Source of the DNA: Paenibacillus gyeongsangnamensis
GTDB taxonomy: Bacteria; Bacillota; Bacilli; Paenibacillales; NBRC-103111
Direction: 5' to 3'
DNA: 64,000 nt
Assembly (NCBI RefSeq): GCF_027533625.1
Contig: NZ_JAQAGZ010000011.1
Location: 124,001-188,000, forward strand
Positions 9,039 through 16,631 of this stretch are shown here, in pieces (position 1 is the stretch's first letter; each line of letters starts with the position of its first letter). A program made the position numbers and the translations under genes. The notes beneath the pieces are model-generated. The model was not told the DNA's origin. It did not search any database and saw nothing but the letters and a program-made list of their open reading frames with translations.

Positions 9039-9054
9039 GCTTTTTCCTCCCTCC

Positions 9055-9990
9055 TTATTTTGCACCTGGCTTTTGAACTAAGATGTAATTCAAGTACGAG
9101 AATGCAGCAATGATCACAAACAATCCCCAGGCTACGGTGGAAGCGTAACCGAATAAGTATTTGACGAAAGCCAGCTGGTACAAATATAATACGATCGTCA
9201 TCCCGGCCCCACCCGGCCCCCCGCTGTTACCGGTTAAGACCTGTGATTCCGTAAAGATTTGCATGCCGCCTATAGTGGAAGTGATGACTGTAAATAAAAT
9301 GATGGGCCGGACAAGAGGAACTGTAATTCTCGTGAAAGTTTGCCACGTATTGGCCCCGTCGATCCGCGCCGCTTCGTATAGTACGGTAGGGATGCTCTGC
9401 AGTCCGGCCAAGTAAATAATGGCGTTATATCCCGTCCAACGCCATATCACCATGGAGGCGATGGCCCATTTGATGCCTACAGCCGAATTAAGCCACTGAA
9501 CAGGTTCCGCTCCCAAGGAGGTCAGGATATAGTTGAGAAAACCGTACTTATTGCCGAACAGCGTTCCGAAAACGATGGCAACCGCAACAATCGACGTTAC
9601 ATTGGGCAGGAAGAAGGCAATCCGGTAAAAGGTACGGAACCGCAGAAAGGAAGCATTCAATAGAAATGCAATGAGCAGGGCTAGAATCAGCATAGGGATT
9701 GTGGAATATACCCAAATTTCCAATGTGTTGCGGATGGCCTTCCAAAACTGGGCGTCAGTTAACAGGTATCGAAATTGATTCAAACCGGTAAACTGGATTT
9801 TTCCAATGCCGTCCCATTTATTAAAGGCTAGATAAAAGGAAAACAGGATCGGAAACAGTCCGAAAACGGAGAAAAGAATGTAAAACGGTGATATAAACAA
9901 GTATAATCCGCGATTTTTCACAATTTCCCGCCAAAGCCCCGTTTTCCCCGCAGGCTTTGCGGTAGAGACGCCCGTCATTAATTCGTTCAT
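9055..9990 (-). CDS. Carbohydrate ABC permease, MalF/UgpA-type
   Basis: First membrane subunit of the same CUT1 importer, about 311 residues, with a cytoplasmic N-terminus, six helices and the EAA loop TVLYEAARIDGANTWQTFTRITVP. The start at 9990 (MNELMTGV) has GGAGG 7 bases upstream and is preferred over the ATG at 10023. It lies 39 bases after the binding-protein gene and 16 before the MalG-type gene, an arrangement typical of Paenibacillus oligosaccharide importers. Substrate unknown. Confidence 0.9.
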   Translation of the reverse strand: MNELMTGVSTAKPAGKTGLWREIVKNRGLYLFISPFYILFSVFGLFPILFSFYLAFNKWDGIGKIQFTGLNQFRYLLTDAQFWKAIRNTLEIWVYSTIPMLILALLIAFLLNASFLRFRTFYRIAFFLPNVTSIVAVAIVFGTLFGNKYGFLNYILTSLGAEPVQWLNSAVGIKWAIASMVIWRWTGYNAIIYLAGLQSIPTVLYEAARIDGANTWQTFTRITVPLVRPIILFTVITSTIGGMQIFTESQVLTGNSGGPGGAGMTIVLYLYQLAFVKYLFGYASTVAWGLFVIIAAFSYLNYILVQKPGAK

Positions 9991-10029
9991 TGGAATCCCT
10001 CCTTTAGCTATCCTAATCGGCATCAGCCG

Positions 10030-11298
10030 TTAATAAAGAAGCAGTTCCTTATTTACACGCTTAATGGCATCGTTCCAGGCTTCTTCCAGCGGCTTATTTT
10101 GCGTCTCCATATTGGAAACTTCTTCCTTGATAATGCTGTCGGCTATTGAAAATTTTGGACCCGAGTACTGATCTTTCACATGCTTTGCCGATTCAATGAA
10201 AATTTCATTGGTTTGCTGGTTCCCAAAAAACTTCTCCGCTTGGGACATTTTCGGATCACCGTAAATGCTCGGCGTAGAAGGAAAAAGGTTCATGGTTCCG
10301 AGCGAATTTAACTGATTTTCAGGATTCTCAAGCCATTTTATGACCTCAAACGCTTCCTTCGGATGCTTCGACTGTTTGGTGATCCCGATAAAAGAACCGC
10401 CGCTGTTCCCGTCTCCGCCCGGCGCCCGCGCAATTTTCCATTTGCCGGAAGTATCCTTGGCTGCGTCCTGAAGGACCTGTTTCATCCACACGGCTCCCAC
10501 GAACGAGGCGACAGCTCCGTTGTTCATGGCTGCGTTCCATTCGGGAGTCCACTGATTGATTTTTGCGCTGAGGCCCAGCTGATTCACTTTAGCCGCCGCT
10601 TCCCAGGCCTTTCTCATATGGGACTGGTCGCCGATATAATGATCCTGCAGGTCGAAGTAAGCTTTATCGCTTTGGGCCAGCATTTGGGTAAATACCGTGC
10701 TAATATTATCAAACATGTACACTTTATTCTGGAACGCCGTTTTCAATTGTTGCCCTGCAGCGATGTAATCGTCCCAGGTTTTCAGCTTCGCGCTGACTTC
10801 CTTCGGATCCGTGGGCAGGCCGGCCTGCTGAAACAGATCCGCCCGATAGAATAGTGCTGTCGGTCCGGAGTCCATAGGAAGTGCGATTTGGTAATTGCCG
10901 CCCGGCGTAATCGTCTGCTTCCATTTCCAATCCAGGTATGAGGACTCCAGCTCTTTGCTCCCCAGATCATACAAATTGACAAACTGCTCCTTATTGGGAA
11001 AGAAATTGGCAATCCATGAGTTCAATCCCACGATATCCGGTGCTCCGGAGCCTGCCGCAAACGCCGACATCAGTTTAGCTTTAAAGTCACCTCCGATTTT
11101 CTCGGCCTTCAAATGAATATGGGGAAACTGCTTCTCTACCCGCTTCAACAGCTCATCGTCAATCGATCGATTCCAGTACCAGAGCGTCAAAGTGACCTTC
11201 CCGCCGGGATCTGTCTGGCTGTTCTGCCAGGAGCAGCCCGCTGTGGAAAACAGCAGCACACCGATCAAAACGAGAGTCGTAAGCGTTTTCCAAGACAT
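10030..11298 (-). CDS. Sugar ABC transporter substrate-binding lipoprotein (SBP family 1)
   Basis: 422-residue extracytoplasmic sugar receptor. Residues 1-23 form a lipoprotein signal with lipobox STAGC, followed by the family-1 start VTLTLWYWNRSIDDELLKR. The start codon at 11298 follows GGAGTGAG. First gene of the minus-strand importer operon and divergent from the PhyH/AraC/TIM-barrel operon, which suggests both respond to the AraC-type regulator at 12438. Sugar specificity cannot be read from the sequence. Confidence 0.92.
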   Translation of the reverse strand: MSWKTLTTLVLIGVLLFSTAGCSWQNSQTDPGGKVTLTLWYWNRSIDDELLKRVEKQFPHIHLKAEKIGGDFKAKLMSAFAAGSGAPDIVGLNSWIANFFPNKEQFVNLYDLGSKELESSYLDWKWKQTITPGGNYQIALPMDSGPTALFYRADLFQQAGLPTDPKEVSAKLKTWDDYIAAGQQLKTAFQNKVYMFDNISTVFTQMLAQSDKAYFDLQDHYIGDQSHMRKAWEAAAKVNQLGLSAKINQWTPEWNAAMNNGAVASFVGAVWMKQVLQDAAKDTSGKWKIARAPGGDGNSGGSFIGITKQSKHPKEAFEVIKWLENPENQLNSLGTMNLFPSTPSIYGDPKMSQAEKFFGNQQTNEIFIESAKHVKDQYSGPKFSIADSIIKEEVSNMETQNKPLEEAWNDAIKRVNKELLLY

Positions 11299-11640
11299 GC
11301 ATACTCACTCCTTCCGAAATATGATTCACTTTCAAGCATATTAATTATCATATTTTAAAAATCAGATTCTATTCTGGTTGTCCCCCTGAAATAGATACGA
11401 AGTAGGAGCTTTAAGAATTTCCATATCCATCCATGCGACAAGAGACCCGCATCCATAGGACGCAGCGTCGGAACCCTTCCCGCCGCTTTCCCGCCATCGT
11501 TCACGGCAGGCATAGTAGCAAATATCAATTTGGGATACAAAAAGAATAGGACTCGTGCATTTAAAAGAACCACTACGTCACTTAGAATGGGAATATAAAC
11601 GCTATTCAATCATAATTTTATACACTGGGAGGATATAACT
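11299..11640. other. Divergent intergenic region between sugar importer and PhyH operon
   Basis: 342 bases without a convincing gene. It must hold the promoters of both divergent operons and probably sites for the neighbouring AraC-type regulator. A strong GGGAGG ribosome site lies at about 11626-11632 before the PhyH start. A minus-strand open frame at 11355-11609 has no recognisable domain and no ribosome site and is not called. Confidence 0.5.
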
Positions 11641-12399
11641 ATGGGAATTCCCATACAGTCGACAAGGCTCACGCCGCTTAGCGAGGAGCAAGTGAGAACG
11701 TACCACAAGGACGGCTATCTGATAATCAAAGGCGGCTGTAGCAATGACCTGATCGATGCGTTCAACGCCCACATTCACTCCATACGGTCTGCGGACGTTA
11801 TAGCGGATTGGGCAAAGCCAAGAAAAGGAAAGGAGCAGGCCAGCGATCAAGACCGTTTCTCCGTTCGCTTGTTCAACCCTCATCTCCACGACGGTTTTTC
11901 CTTGCAAATGATGAAGCTTCCCGTCGTTCGCGGCGCACTTGCCCAGGTGTTGGGAAACGAGGCATGCGGCGTTCAGAGCATGTACTTTTATAAAGAACCC
12001 GGCTCCCCGGGGCAAGCTGCACATCAGGATTACTATTACATCCGTAATGAGCCTAATACATTAACCGCAGCATGGGTTGCAATGGAATACACCAACGAAG
12101 AAAACGGCTGCTTATGGGTCATTCCAGGAACTCATAAGCTTGGTCTGTTGCCCCATGGAGCCGTAAAAAATTTGCAAGAGCACGAAGCCTGGACGGACGA
12201 GGTGGAAGGTATCGATCTGACCCGCGAAATACCTGTAGTGCTTAACAAAGGGGACGTGCTCCTATTTGACAGCCTGTTGATTCATTCTTCTACGCGAAAC
12301 CGCTCCGAGCGGTGGAGACGTTCCTATGTATGCCATTATATTCGTCACGACTCTACCATCGAAAGGGAAGATTTAAAGCGCAAAATATCTCTTGTATAA
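11641..12399 (+). CDS. Phytanoyl-CoA dioxygenase (PhyH) family Fe(II)/2-oxoglutarate oxygenase
   Basis: 252-residue cupin-fold oxygenase. The iron-binding facial triad is visible as His128 and Asp130 (AHQDYYY) and His215 (LLIHSS), with arginines at 220-227 suited to bind 2-oxoglutarate, so the enzyme should be active. The ATG follows GGGAGG by 8 bases. It starts an operon with an AraC-type regulator and a sugar-phosphate-isomerase-like TIM barrel. PhyH proteins in such sugar-uptake clusters of Paenibacillus hydroxylate unidentified small molecules; the substrate is unknown. Confidence 0.85.
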   Translation: MGIPIQSTRLTPLSEEQVRTYHKDGYLIIKGGCSNDLIDAFNAHIHSIRSADVIADWAKPRKGKEQASDQDRFSVRLFNPHLHDGFSLQMMKLPVVRGALAQVLGNEACGVQSMYFYKEPGSPGQAAHQDYYYIRNEPNTLTAAWVAMEYTNEENGCLWVIPGTHKLGLLPHGAVKNLQEHEAWTDEVEGIDLTREIPVVLNKGDVLLFDSLLIHSSTRNRSERWRRSYVCHYIRHDSTIEREDLKRKISLV

Positions 12400-12437
12400 T
12401 AGGCTGCAAGACAGTTTATACAAGGGTGGGGTTGGAA

Positions 12438-13271
12438 ATGGAAACAAAGATAAAGGCGGATTATATTCCGCCTCTTGTTACCAGTGCTACTTCAGGGACG
12501 GTCGTTTATGGACCGGGCGGAACGTACGGTCCGCGAATACAGCAGGATCTTCAGCTCGTTCTGATGCATACCGGATCGATGCTCGTGAACATCGATGAAG
12601 AAAGGCATACCGTCCAAAGCGGCAACGTAGCTCTTCTCAAATCGGGACGCAACGAGCATTTTTTCTTCGATGAAAAGCGGGAAACGTGGCATCGATGGAT
12701 TGCAGTCGGGGTAGAAACGATGGACTCTGCCTGCCTGAAGCAGCTGGATGAGCTTCCCTTCTCGATCCCGCTTTCGGATAAAATGAACTCGCTTACCGAC
12801 ATCATCTATTCCTTATTGAACAGCGGAGGGTCACCGGATGAAGAAATCATGAAATCGTTGGGGAGATCCGCTATACTGCTGTATATAGCCGAATGCGAGC
12901 GTTTGAACGCGAATGAAACCAAGCATCCGGCAGTGTTGCTTGCCAAGGAAATGATACACAAGCAGTTTTCGCAGGATTTGTCCCTGGAGAACATAGCCAG
13001 AGCCGTGCAGAAGACTCCCGAACACCTGATAAGATTATTTCGGCGGGATGAAGGAATGTCTCCTATCCAGTACTTGTGGCTGTACAGGGTCAAGCAAGGC
13101 TTGGCGCTGATAAGAAGCACCGGCCTCCATATCGGAGAAATCGCCGAACAAGCCGGTTTCAAAACCTCATATCATTTTGCCCGCACCATCAGGCGCCATA
13201 CCGGAAAAACGCCAAGCGACATACGCAAAGAAAGCTATAACATCGTAATTAAACCGACAGAGGTGAATTAA
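12438..13271 (+). CDS. AraC-family transcriptional regulator
   Basis: About 277 residues. An N-terminal cupin-like sensor (residues ~25-110, with LVLMHTGSMLVNIDEERHTV) precedes two helix-turn-helix motifs (IARAVQKTPEHLIRLFRRDEG and the second ending in the AraC signature around PSDIRKESY). The ATG at 12438 (METKIKADY) has a GGTGGGG site; the longer open frame from 12312 would overlap the PhyH gene by 88 bases. It overlaps nothing and ends one base before the next gene. Likely controls the divergent sugar importer and its own operon. Confidence 0.88.
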   Translation: METKIKADYIPPLVTSATSGTVVYGPGGTYGPRIQQDLQLVLMHTGSMLVNIDEERHTVQSGNVALLKSGRNEHFFFDEKRETWHRWIAVGVETMDSACLKQLDELPFSIPLSDKMNSLTDIIYSLLNSGGSPDEEIMKSLGRSAILLYIAECERLNANETKHPAVLLAKEMIHKQFSQDLSLENIARAVQKTPEHLIRLFRRDEGMSPIQYLWLYRVKQGLALIRSTGLHIGEIAEQAGFKTSYHFARTIRRHTGKTPSDIRKESYNIVIKPTEVN

Positions 13272-13272
13272 T

Positions 13273-14166
13273 ATGGGAAACGTTCAAACGCTCTACCGTA
13301 TCAACGACGGGTCGGCCAAGCCGCCTCGGCTGGATATTCAGCAATCATGGTGGGCCATGAACGGCTTGGGAGACGGCGTTCGGGAATGGAGCATGGAGGA
13401 GAAATTCGAGAAGATCGCCGAGGCGGGATTTACAGGAATACTTGGCTCGCTCCCTTCGCCCGAGCAAGCGGATCGCTGGCAACGCCTCCTCGAGCAGTAT
13501 CGGTTTAGCTTCGGCATCCACTCTTTTCCGGCCAGTCGGGAGGACCTGAGCTCGCTTCTCAAACAAGCCAAACCATTCGGCGTTCAGTATGTGAACTCCC
13601 AAGTAATGGACTCCTTTACAATCGGCAATGAAGCTGTCTCGCTGTTAAACGATCTGGTTCATGAGGCGGCATTGCAGCGAATGCCTTACTTTGTCGAAAC
13701 GCACCGGGGCCGAATTACCCAAGATTTGCACCGCACAGTCGATTATGTAAGTGCGATTGCCGGGTTGCGATTAACAATCGATTTTTCCCATTATGTCGTT
13801 GCAGGCGAAATGGTTAACGGCTCTGATCAGGCTGAGCCTTTCCTCGATAAGCTGCTCGAGCGAACGTCCGCCTTGCATGCGCGCATCTCTAACGGCGAGC
13901 AAATCCAGGTCGATATCGGTAAGGATGCAACCCATCCCATGGTTCATCATTTTATGCGTTGGTGGGAACGTGGAATTCGCTATTGGTTGCGGGATGCCGG
14001 GGCAGGCGACGTGCTTCCGTTTGTCTCGGAGCTCGGTCCCCCTTCATATTCCATCACTATGGATAATTACGGTCAAAATGTCAGGGAAATATCGAACCGT
14101 TGGGAGCAATCGCTCGTCCTCAAAGAATTGATGGAAGAGGCATGGCGGCGCGCCCTGCTTAATTAA
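13273..14166 (+). CDS. Sugar phosphate isomerase/epimerase family TIM-barrel protein
   Basis: 297-residue protein of the xylose-isomerase-like (AP endonuclease 2) superfamily. Recognisable segments are IQQSWWAMNGLG, the strand ending PYFVETHRGRITQD with a metal-ligand Glu, and LTIDFSHYVVAGE with the Asp/His pair. Such enzymes isomerise or epimerise keto-sugars or inositol derivatives with a divalent metal. GAGGTG precedes the ATG, and only one base separates it from the AraC gene, so expression is coupled. The exact reaction is unknown; with PhyH it may process an imported sugar acid or sugar alcohol. Confidence 0.82.
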   Translation: MGNVQTLYRINDGSAKPPRLDIQQSWWAMNGLGDGVREWSMEEKFEKIAEAGFTGILGSLPSPEQADRWQRLLEQYRFSFGIHSFPASREDLSSLLKQAKPFGVQYVNSQVMDSFTIGNEAVSLLNDLVHEAALQRMPYFVETHRGRITQDLHRTVDYVSAIAGLRLTIDFSHYVVAGEMVNGSDQAEPFLDKLLERTSALHARISNGEQIQVDIGKDATHPMVHHFMRWWERGIRYWLRDAGAGDVLPFVSELGPPSYSITMDNYGQNVREISNRWEQSLVLKELMEEAWRRALLN

Positions 14167-14233
14167 ATGCAACGAATCAAGGCCCGGCCTGTTGTTATAA
14201 GCAAACCGGGCCTTTTCCGCATTTTTGCAGCGG

Positions 14234-14627
14234 TCAACCTTTTACCGCTCCGGCCGCCAAGCCGCTGACAAAATATTTTCTGCCCGATAATACTGAGCAA
14301 TATGAGCACCGGAACCGCCATAAGGAAAGCTCCGGTGATCGGCGTCGCGTAGTCCTCTTTGTAAGGATTATTCATCGTCGATATTCCTACGGAGAGAGTC
14401 ATTTTATGTTCGGATACCAAAAAAATAAGCGGGCTTAAATAATCGTTCCAGGAATGCATAAACGTGAGCAGCCCTACGATGCCGACGCCGCTCATCGACA
14501 GAGGAACGGCGATGCGGAGAAAGGTTCCCCACTCCGAGCTGCCGTCGACCCTTGCGCTCTCGTACAATTCCTTCGGAATCGCGATCATGACTTGCCGAAT
14601 GAGAAAAATGTTCATGGCCGAAGCCAC
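14234..14627 (-). pseudogene. Remnant of a carbohydrate ABC permease (MalG-type), 5'-truncated and frameshifted
   Basis: Only the C-terminal half of a CUT1 permease remains, with the EAA loop IPKELYESARVDGSSEWGTFL. Upstream it stops abruptly near 14627, where mrp-derived sequence on the other strand begins. Near 14275 one extra base in the run AGAAAATATTTT pushes the reading frame out; in the other frame the expected tail KYFVSGLAAGAVKG and a stop at 14236 follow exactly. The mutated frame runs on to 14163. It overlaps the end of the TIM-barrel gene only in that run-on part. No partner genes remain, so this is a dead leftover of a second sugar importer. Confidence 0.88.
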
Positions 14628-14684
14628 TGGGGGGAGCTCGGTTATCTCATCCTTGACTTGCCGCCGGGAACGGGCGATGTGCCA
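14628..14684 (+). pseudogene. 57-bp internal scrap of an mrp/apbC-type P-loop ATPase gene
   Basis: The plus strand encodes WGELGYLILDLPPGTGDV, the strongly conserved switch motif of Mrp (Fe-S carrier) ATPases, bounded by the permease remnant on the left and unrelated sequence on the right. It is too short to be functional. It marks a recombination joint between two formerly separate genes. Confidence 0.7.
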
Positions 14685-14746
14685 TGAATTCTACTCCACT
14701 CTCTATCGGCGAAGAATGTCGTTCGGATTTTATATTTTCTGAACAG

Positions 14747-14784
14747 GATTAAAAAGCTACAAGAAAGTTCCCTTTCTTGTAGCT
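14747..14784 (-). terminator. Rho-independent terminator of wrbA
   Basis: Perfect 13-bp stem AGCTACAAGAAAG / CTTTCTTGTAGCT with a 4-base loop at 14755-14784; on the minus strand it is followed by TTTTTAATCC. It lies 49 bases beyond the wrbA stop. Confidence 0.85.
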
Positions 14785-14832
14785 CAAATCTCCTGTTGCG
14801 GCGGCCTTGCTTGATGAGACTATGACGGAAGC

Positions 14833-15450
14833 TTACCCATTCATGCCTTGCTTTACCCAAGAGGCAACGGTAACGACGCGTCTCGCCTGGACTTTGGCGG
14901 CTTCGAGTACAATCGGGTCGAAATTGCCCTGCTGGTCCACAGTAGCGCTAACGCCGTATGGATTGCCGCCGGCTTGGAACTGGATCGGATCGGTATAGCC
15001 AGGAGTTGCTACGATGGCACCCCAATGATATAGGGTCGTATACAACGACAAAATTGACGCTTCTTGGCCGCCGTGCATGTTTTGGGCGCTACTCATAGCC
15101 GAAACGACTTTGTTGACCAGCTTACCCTGAAACCAGAGGCCGCCTGTCGTATCGAGAAACTGCTTCAACTGGGCGGGAATGGCGCCGAAACGAGTCGCGA
15201 AACTGAAGATGATCGCGTCCGCCCAAACCAGATCGTCCAGCGTAGCGACCGGGACGACGCCATGAGTTTCGTCGGCGTGAGCTTTCCACGCGGGATTGGA
15301 GGCGATGGCTGCTTCCGGAGCAAGCTCCTGCACCCGCACGACGCGAACCTCGGCCCCTGCCGCAACGGCTCCTTCTTCAGCGGCTTTGGCCAGCTTGTAG
15401 TTCGTTCCTGTTGCGCTGTAGTACACAACGGCTAATTTAACTTGACTCAC
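14833..15450 (-). CDS. wrbA: NAD(P)H:quinone oxidoreductase type IV, WrbA
   Basis: 205-residue flavodoxin-like FMN enzyme that reduces quinones by two electrons and protects from redox cycling. The phosphate-binding loop VVYYSATGTNYKLAK (residues ~9-23) and the FMN contact GTRFGAIPAQLKQF region (here SFATRFGAIPAQLK) are clear; length fits the family. Translation starts at GTG 15450 with GGAGG 7 bases upstream. It is monocistronic, ends at the hairpin at 14755-14784, and its promoter region holds a perfect 26-base palindrome at 15482-15512, so it is very likely repressed by a dimeric regulator of the HxlR/MarR kind responding to quinones or electrophiles. Confidence 0.93.
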   Translation of the reverse strand: MSQVKLAVVYYSATGTNYKLAKAAEEGAVAAGAEVRVVRVQELAPEAAIASNPAWKAHADETHGVVPVATLDDLVWADAIIFSFATRFGAIPAQLKQFLDTTGGLWFQGKLVNKVVSAMSSAQNMHGGQEASILSLYTTLYHWGAIVATPGYTDPIQFQAGGNPYGVSATVDQQGNFDPIVLEAAKVQARRVVTVASWVKQGMNG

Positions 15451-15481
15451 GATCGTTCCTCCTAAATTTTTAATATATTTT

Positions 15482-15512
15482 GTAAGTATATTATTTATGA
15501 TAATATACTTAC
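15482..15512. promoter_or_regulatory. Perfect 13-bp inverted repeat, probable wrbA operator
   Basis: GTAAGTATATTAT and ATAATATACTTAC face each other across five bases (TTATG). The site is 32 bases upstream of the wrbA start and within the divergent gap to the SufR-like gene. Repeats built on GTAAGTATA resemble operators of quinone-sensing HxlR-family repressors of nitro/quinone reductase genes, which is inference. Confidence 0.7.
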
Positions 15513-15584
15513 TTTTTATTCATAACTAATGATACATGAACATGTTTACCTTTGTCAAGCCGATTTGTATCGGAGCAAAAAAAA

Positions 15585-16265
15585 TTGCGGCTGGCAAAAG
15601 CGACTGAAGTGAGCATAACAGGTTTCCGCGACCATACCGTTAGGAGAAAGAAATCAGCCATTTCGTTCGGAACAATGGCTATTTCCGCGTGCTTAAACGA
15701 TTATCCGTCCGTATTTCGTCGACATCTAAACTCGCTTGAGAAAGACGGGTTAATAGAATGCGACAGGATCGTTCATCAAGCTATGGGACGACCGACAGCC
15801 GTTTATCGTCTGACGGATGCAGCGGAGGATTTATTCCCCAAAAAATATCACTTGCTCGCGCTAGACTTGCTTCATGAGCTCATTCAAGAAACAGGTCCCG
15901 ACATGGTGGATGTACTTTTCAAGAGACGTAAAGGAACACTTCAGCAGAAATATGCAGAACAAATTAAGGGTAAAAAGCTGGAAGACAGAGTCGCCGTACT
16001 GGCCGATATCCAAAATGAAAGCGGCTATATGGCAAAATGGGAAAAGCTCGAGTCATCAAACGATGAAGAAGAATTTATCATCACGGAACATAACTGCCCT
16101 ATTTCGCATATCGCAAACCAATACGAACATGCCTGCAATTGCGAGCTTGATTTATTTGAATCCCTGCTTGACGCAGATGTCAAGAGAAGCACTTGTTTGG
16201 CTAAAGGCGACCACAATTGCACATATAAAATTAAACCGCGTTTGAAAGATCGCTCCACAACCTAA
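15585..16265 (+). CDS. SufR-like helix-turn-helix regulator with C-terminal Fe-S cysteine cluster
   Basis: About 227 residues. A winged-helix segment ends VFRRHLNSLEKDGLIECD (with RPTAVYRLT as the wing). The C-terminal third carries a SufR-type cysteine pattern: CPISH with a second Cys exactly 12 residues later (then CNC), followed by STC and a Cys 7 residues further (HNC). SufR proteins bind a [4Fe-4S] cluster there and repress suf genes. I chose TTG 15585 because CGGAG is 9 bases upstream; TTG at 15552 lacks a site. The region before the recognition helix is less typical than usual, so an older frameshift pair cannot be ruled out. Neighbours (wrbA, thioredoxin-like DUF1450) also concern redox balance. 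Confidence 0.72.
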   Translation: MRLAKATEVSITGFRDHTVRRKKSAISFGTMAISACLNDYPSVFRRHLNSLEKDGLIECDRIVHQAMGRPTAVYRLTDAAEDLFPKKYHLLALDLLHELIQETGPDMVDVLFKRRKGTLQQKYAEQIKGKKLEDRVAVLADIQNESGYMAKWEKLESSNDEEEFIITEHNCPISHIANQYEHACNCELDLFESLLDADVKRSTCLAKGDHNCTYKIKPRLKDRSTT

Positions 16266-16287
16266 TATGTAGAGCGATCTTTTTTTA
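16247..16287 (+). terminator. Terminator of the SufR-like gene
   Basis: Nine-bp stem AGATCGCTC / GAGCGATCT overlapping the end of the gene, 16-base loop, then seven T residues. In the opposite direction it would also end the DUF1450 gene. Confidence 0.85.
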
Positions 16288-16539
16288 TATGCCGTAAAAC
16301 TCTTTAATTTCTTCTTTAACCACCTCTTCGATCTCCCGGATACATTCCTCCGCTGTTTTCGCAAACACTCTCTTCCCATTCACAAGTGCGTACGGTCTTG
16401 CCCGGCACAAATTACACTTGTTCAGACAATTCGTTCGTATGACCGCAACCTCCGGATACTTCGTTTCGAAATCCTCTAATGGTTTCAATGAGATCTCATT
16501 TCGGTCGCAAACTTCAACAACCACGATCCCCATGCTCAT
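16285..16539 (-). CDS. DUF1450 (YuzB-like) thioredoxin-fold protein
   Basis: 84-residue cytoplasmic protein of the YuzB family, with the conserved TNCLNKCNLCRARPYALVNG segment: four cysteines in a [2Fe-2S]-ferredoxin-like arrangement near residues 11, 38, 42 and 45. AAAGGAATT precedes the ATG at 16539. Role is unknown in all species; it stands alone between the SufR-like gene and the two-component system. Confidence 0.88.
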   Translation of the reverse strand: MSMGIVVVEVCDRNEISLKPLEDFETKYPEVAVIRTNCLNKCNLCRARPYALVNGKRVFAKTAEECIREIEEVVKEEIKEFYGI

Positions 16540-16631
16540 AATATCAATTCCTTTCTATAATCCCTCGAAAACTTGGGGCCCTTCAATGTTATTTAAGCCT
16601 TCTTGTTTAGCGATACTTCCGTCTCTCGCTT

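Noticed and set aside
11355..11609. 84-codon minus-strand open frame between the divergent operons
   Set aside because: No ribosome site, no recognisable domain, and it covers the region needed for two promoters.
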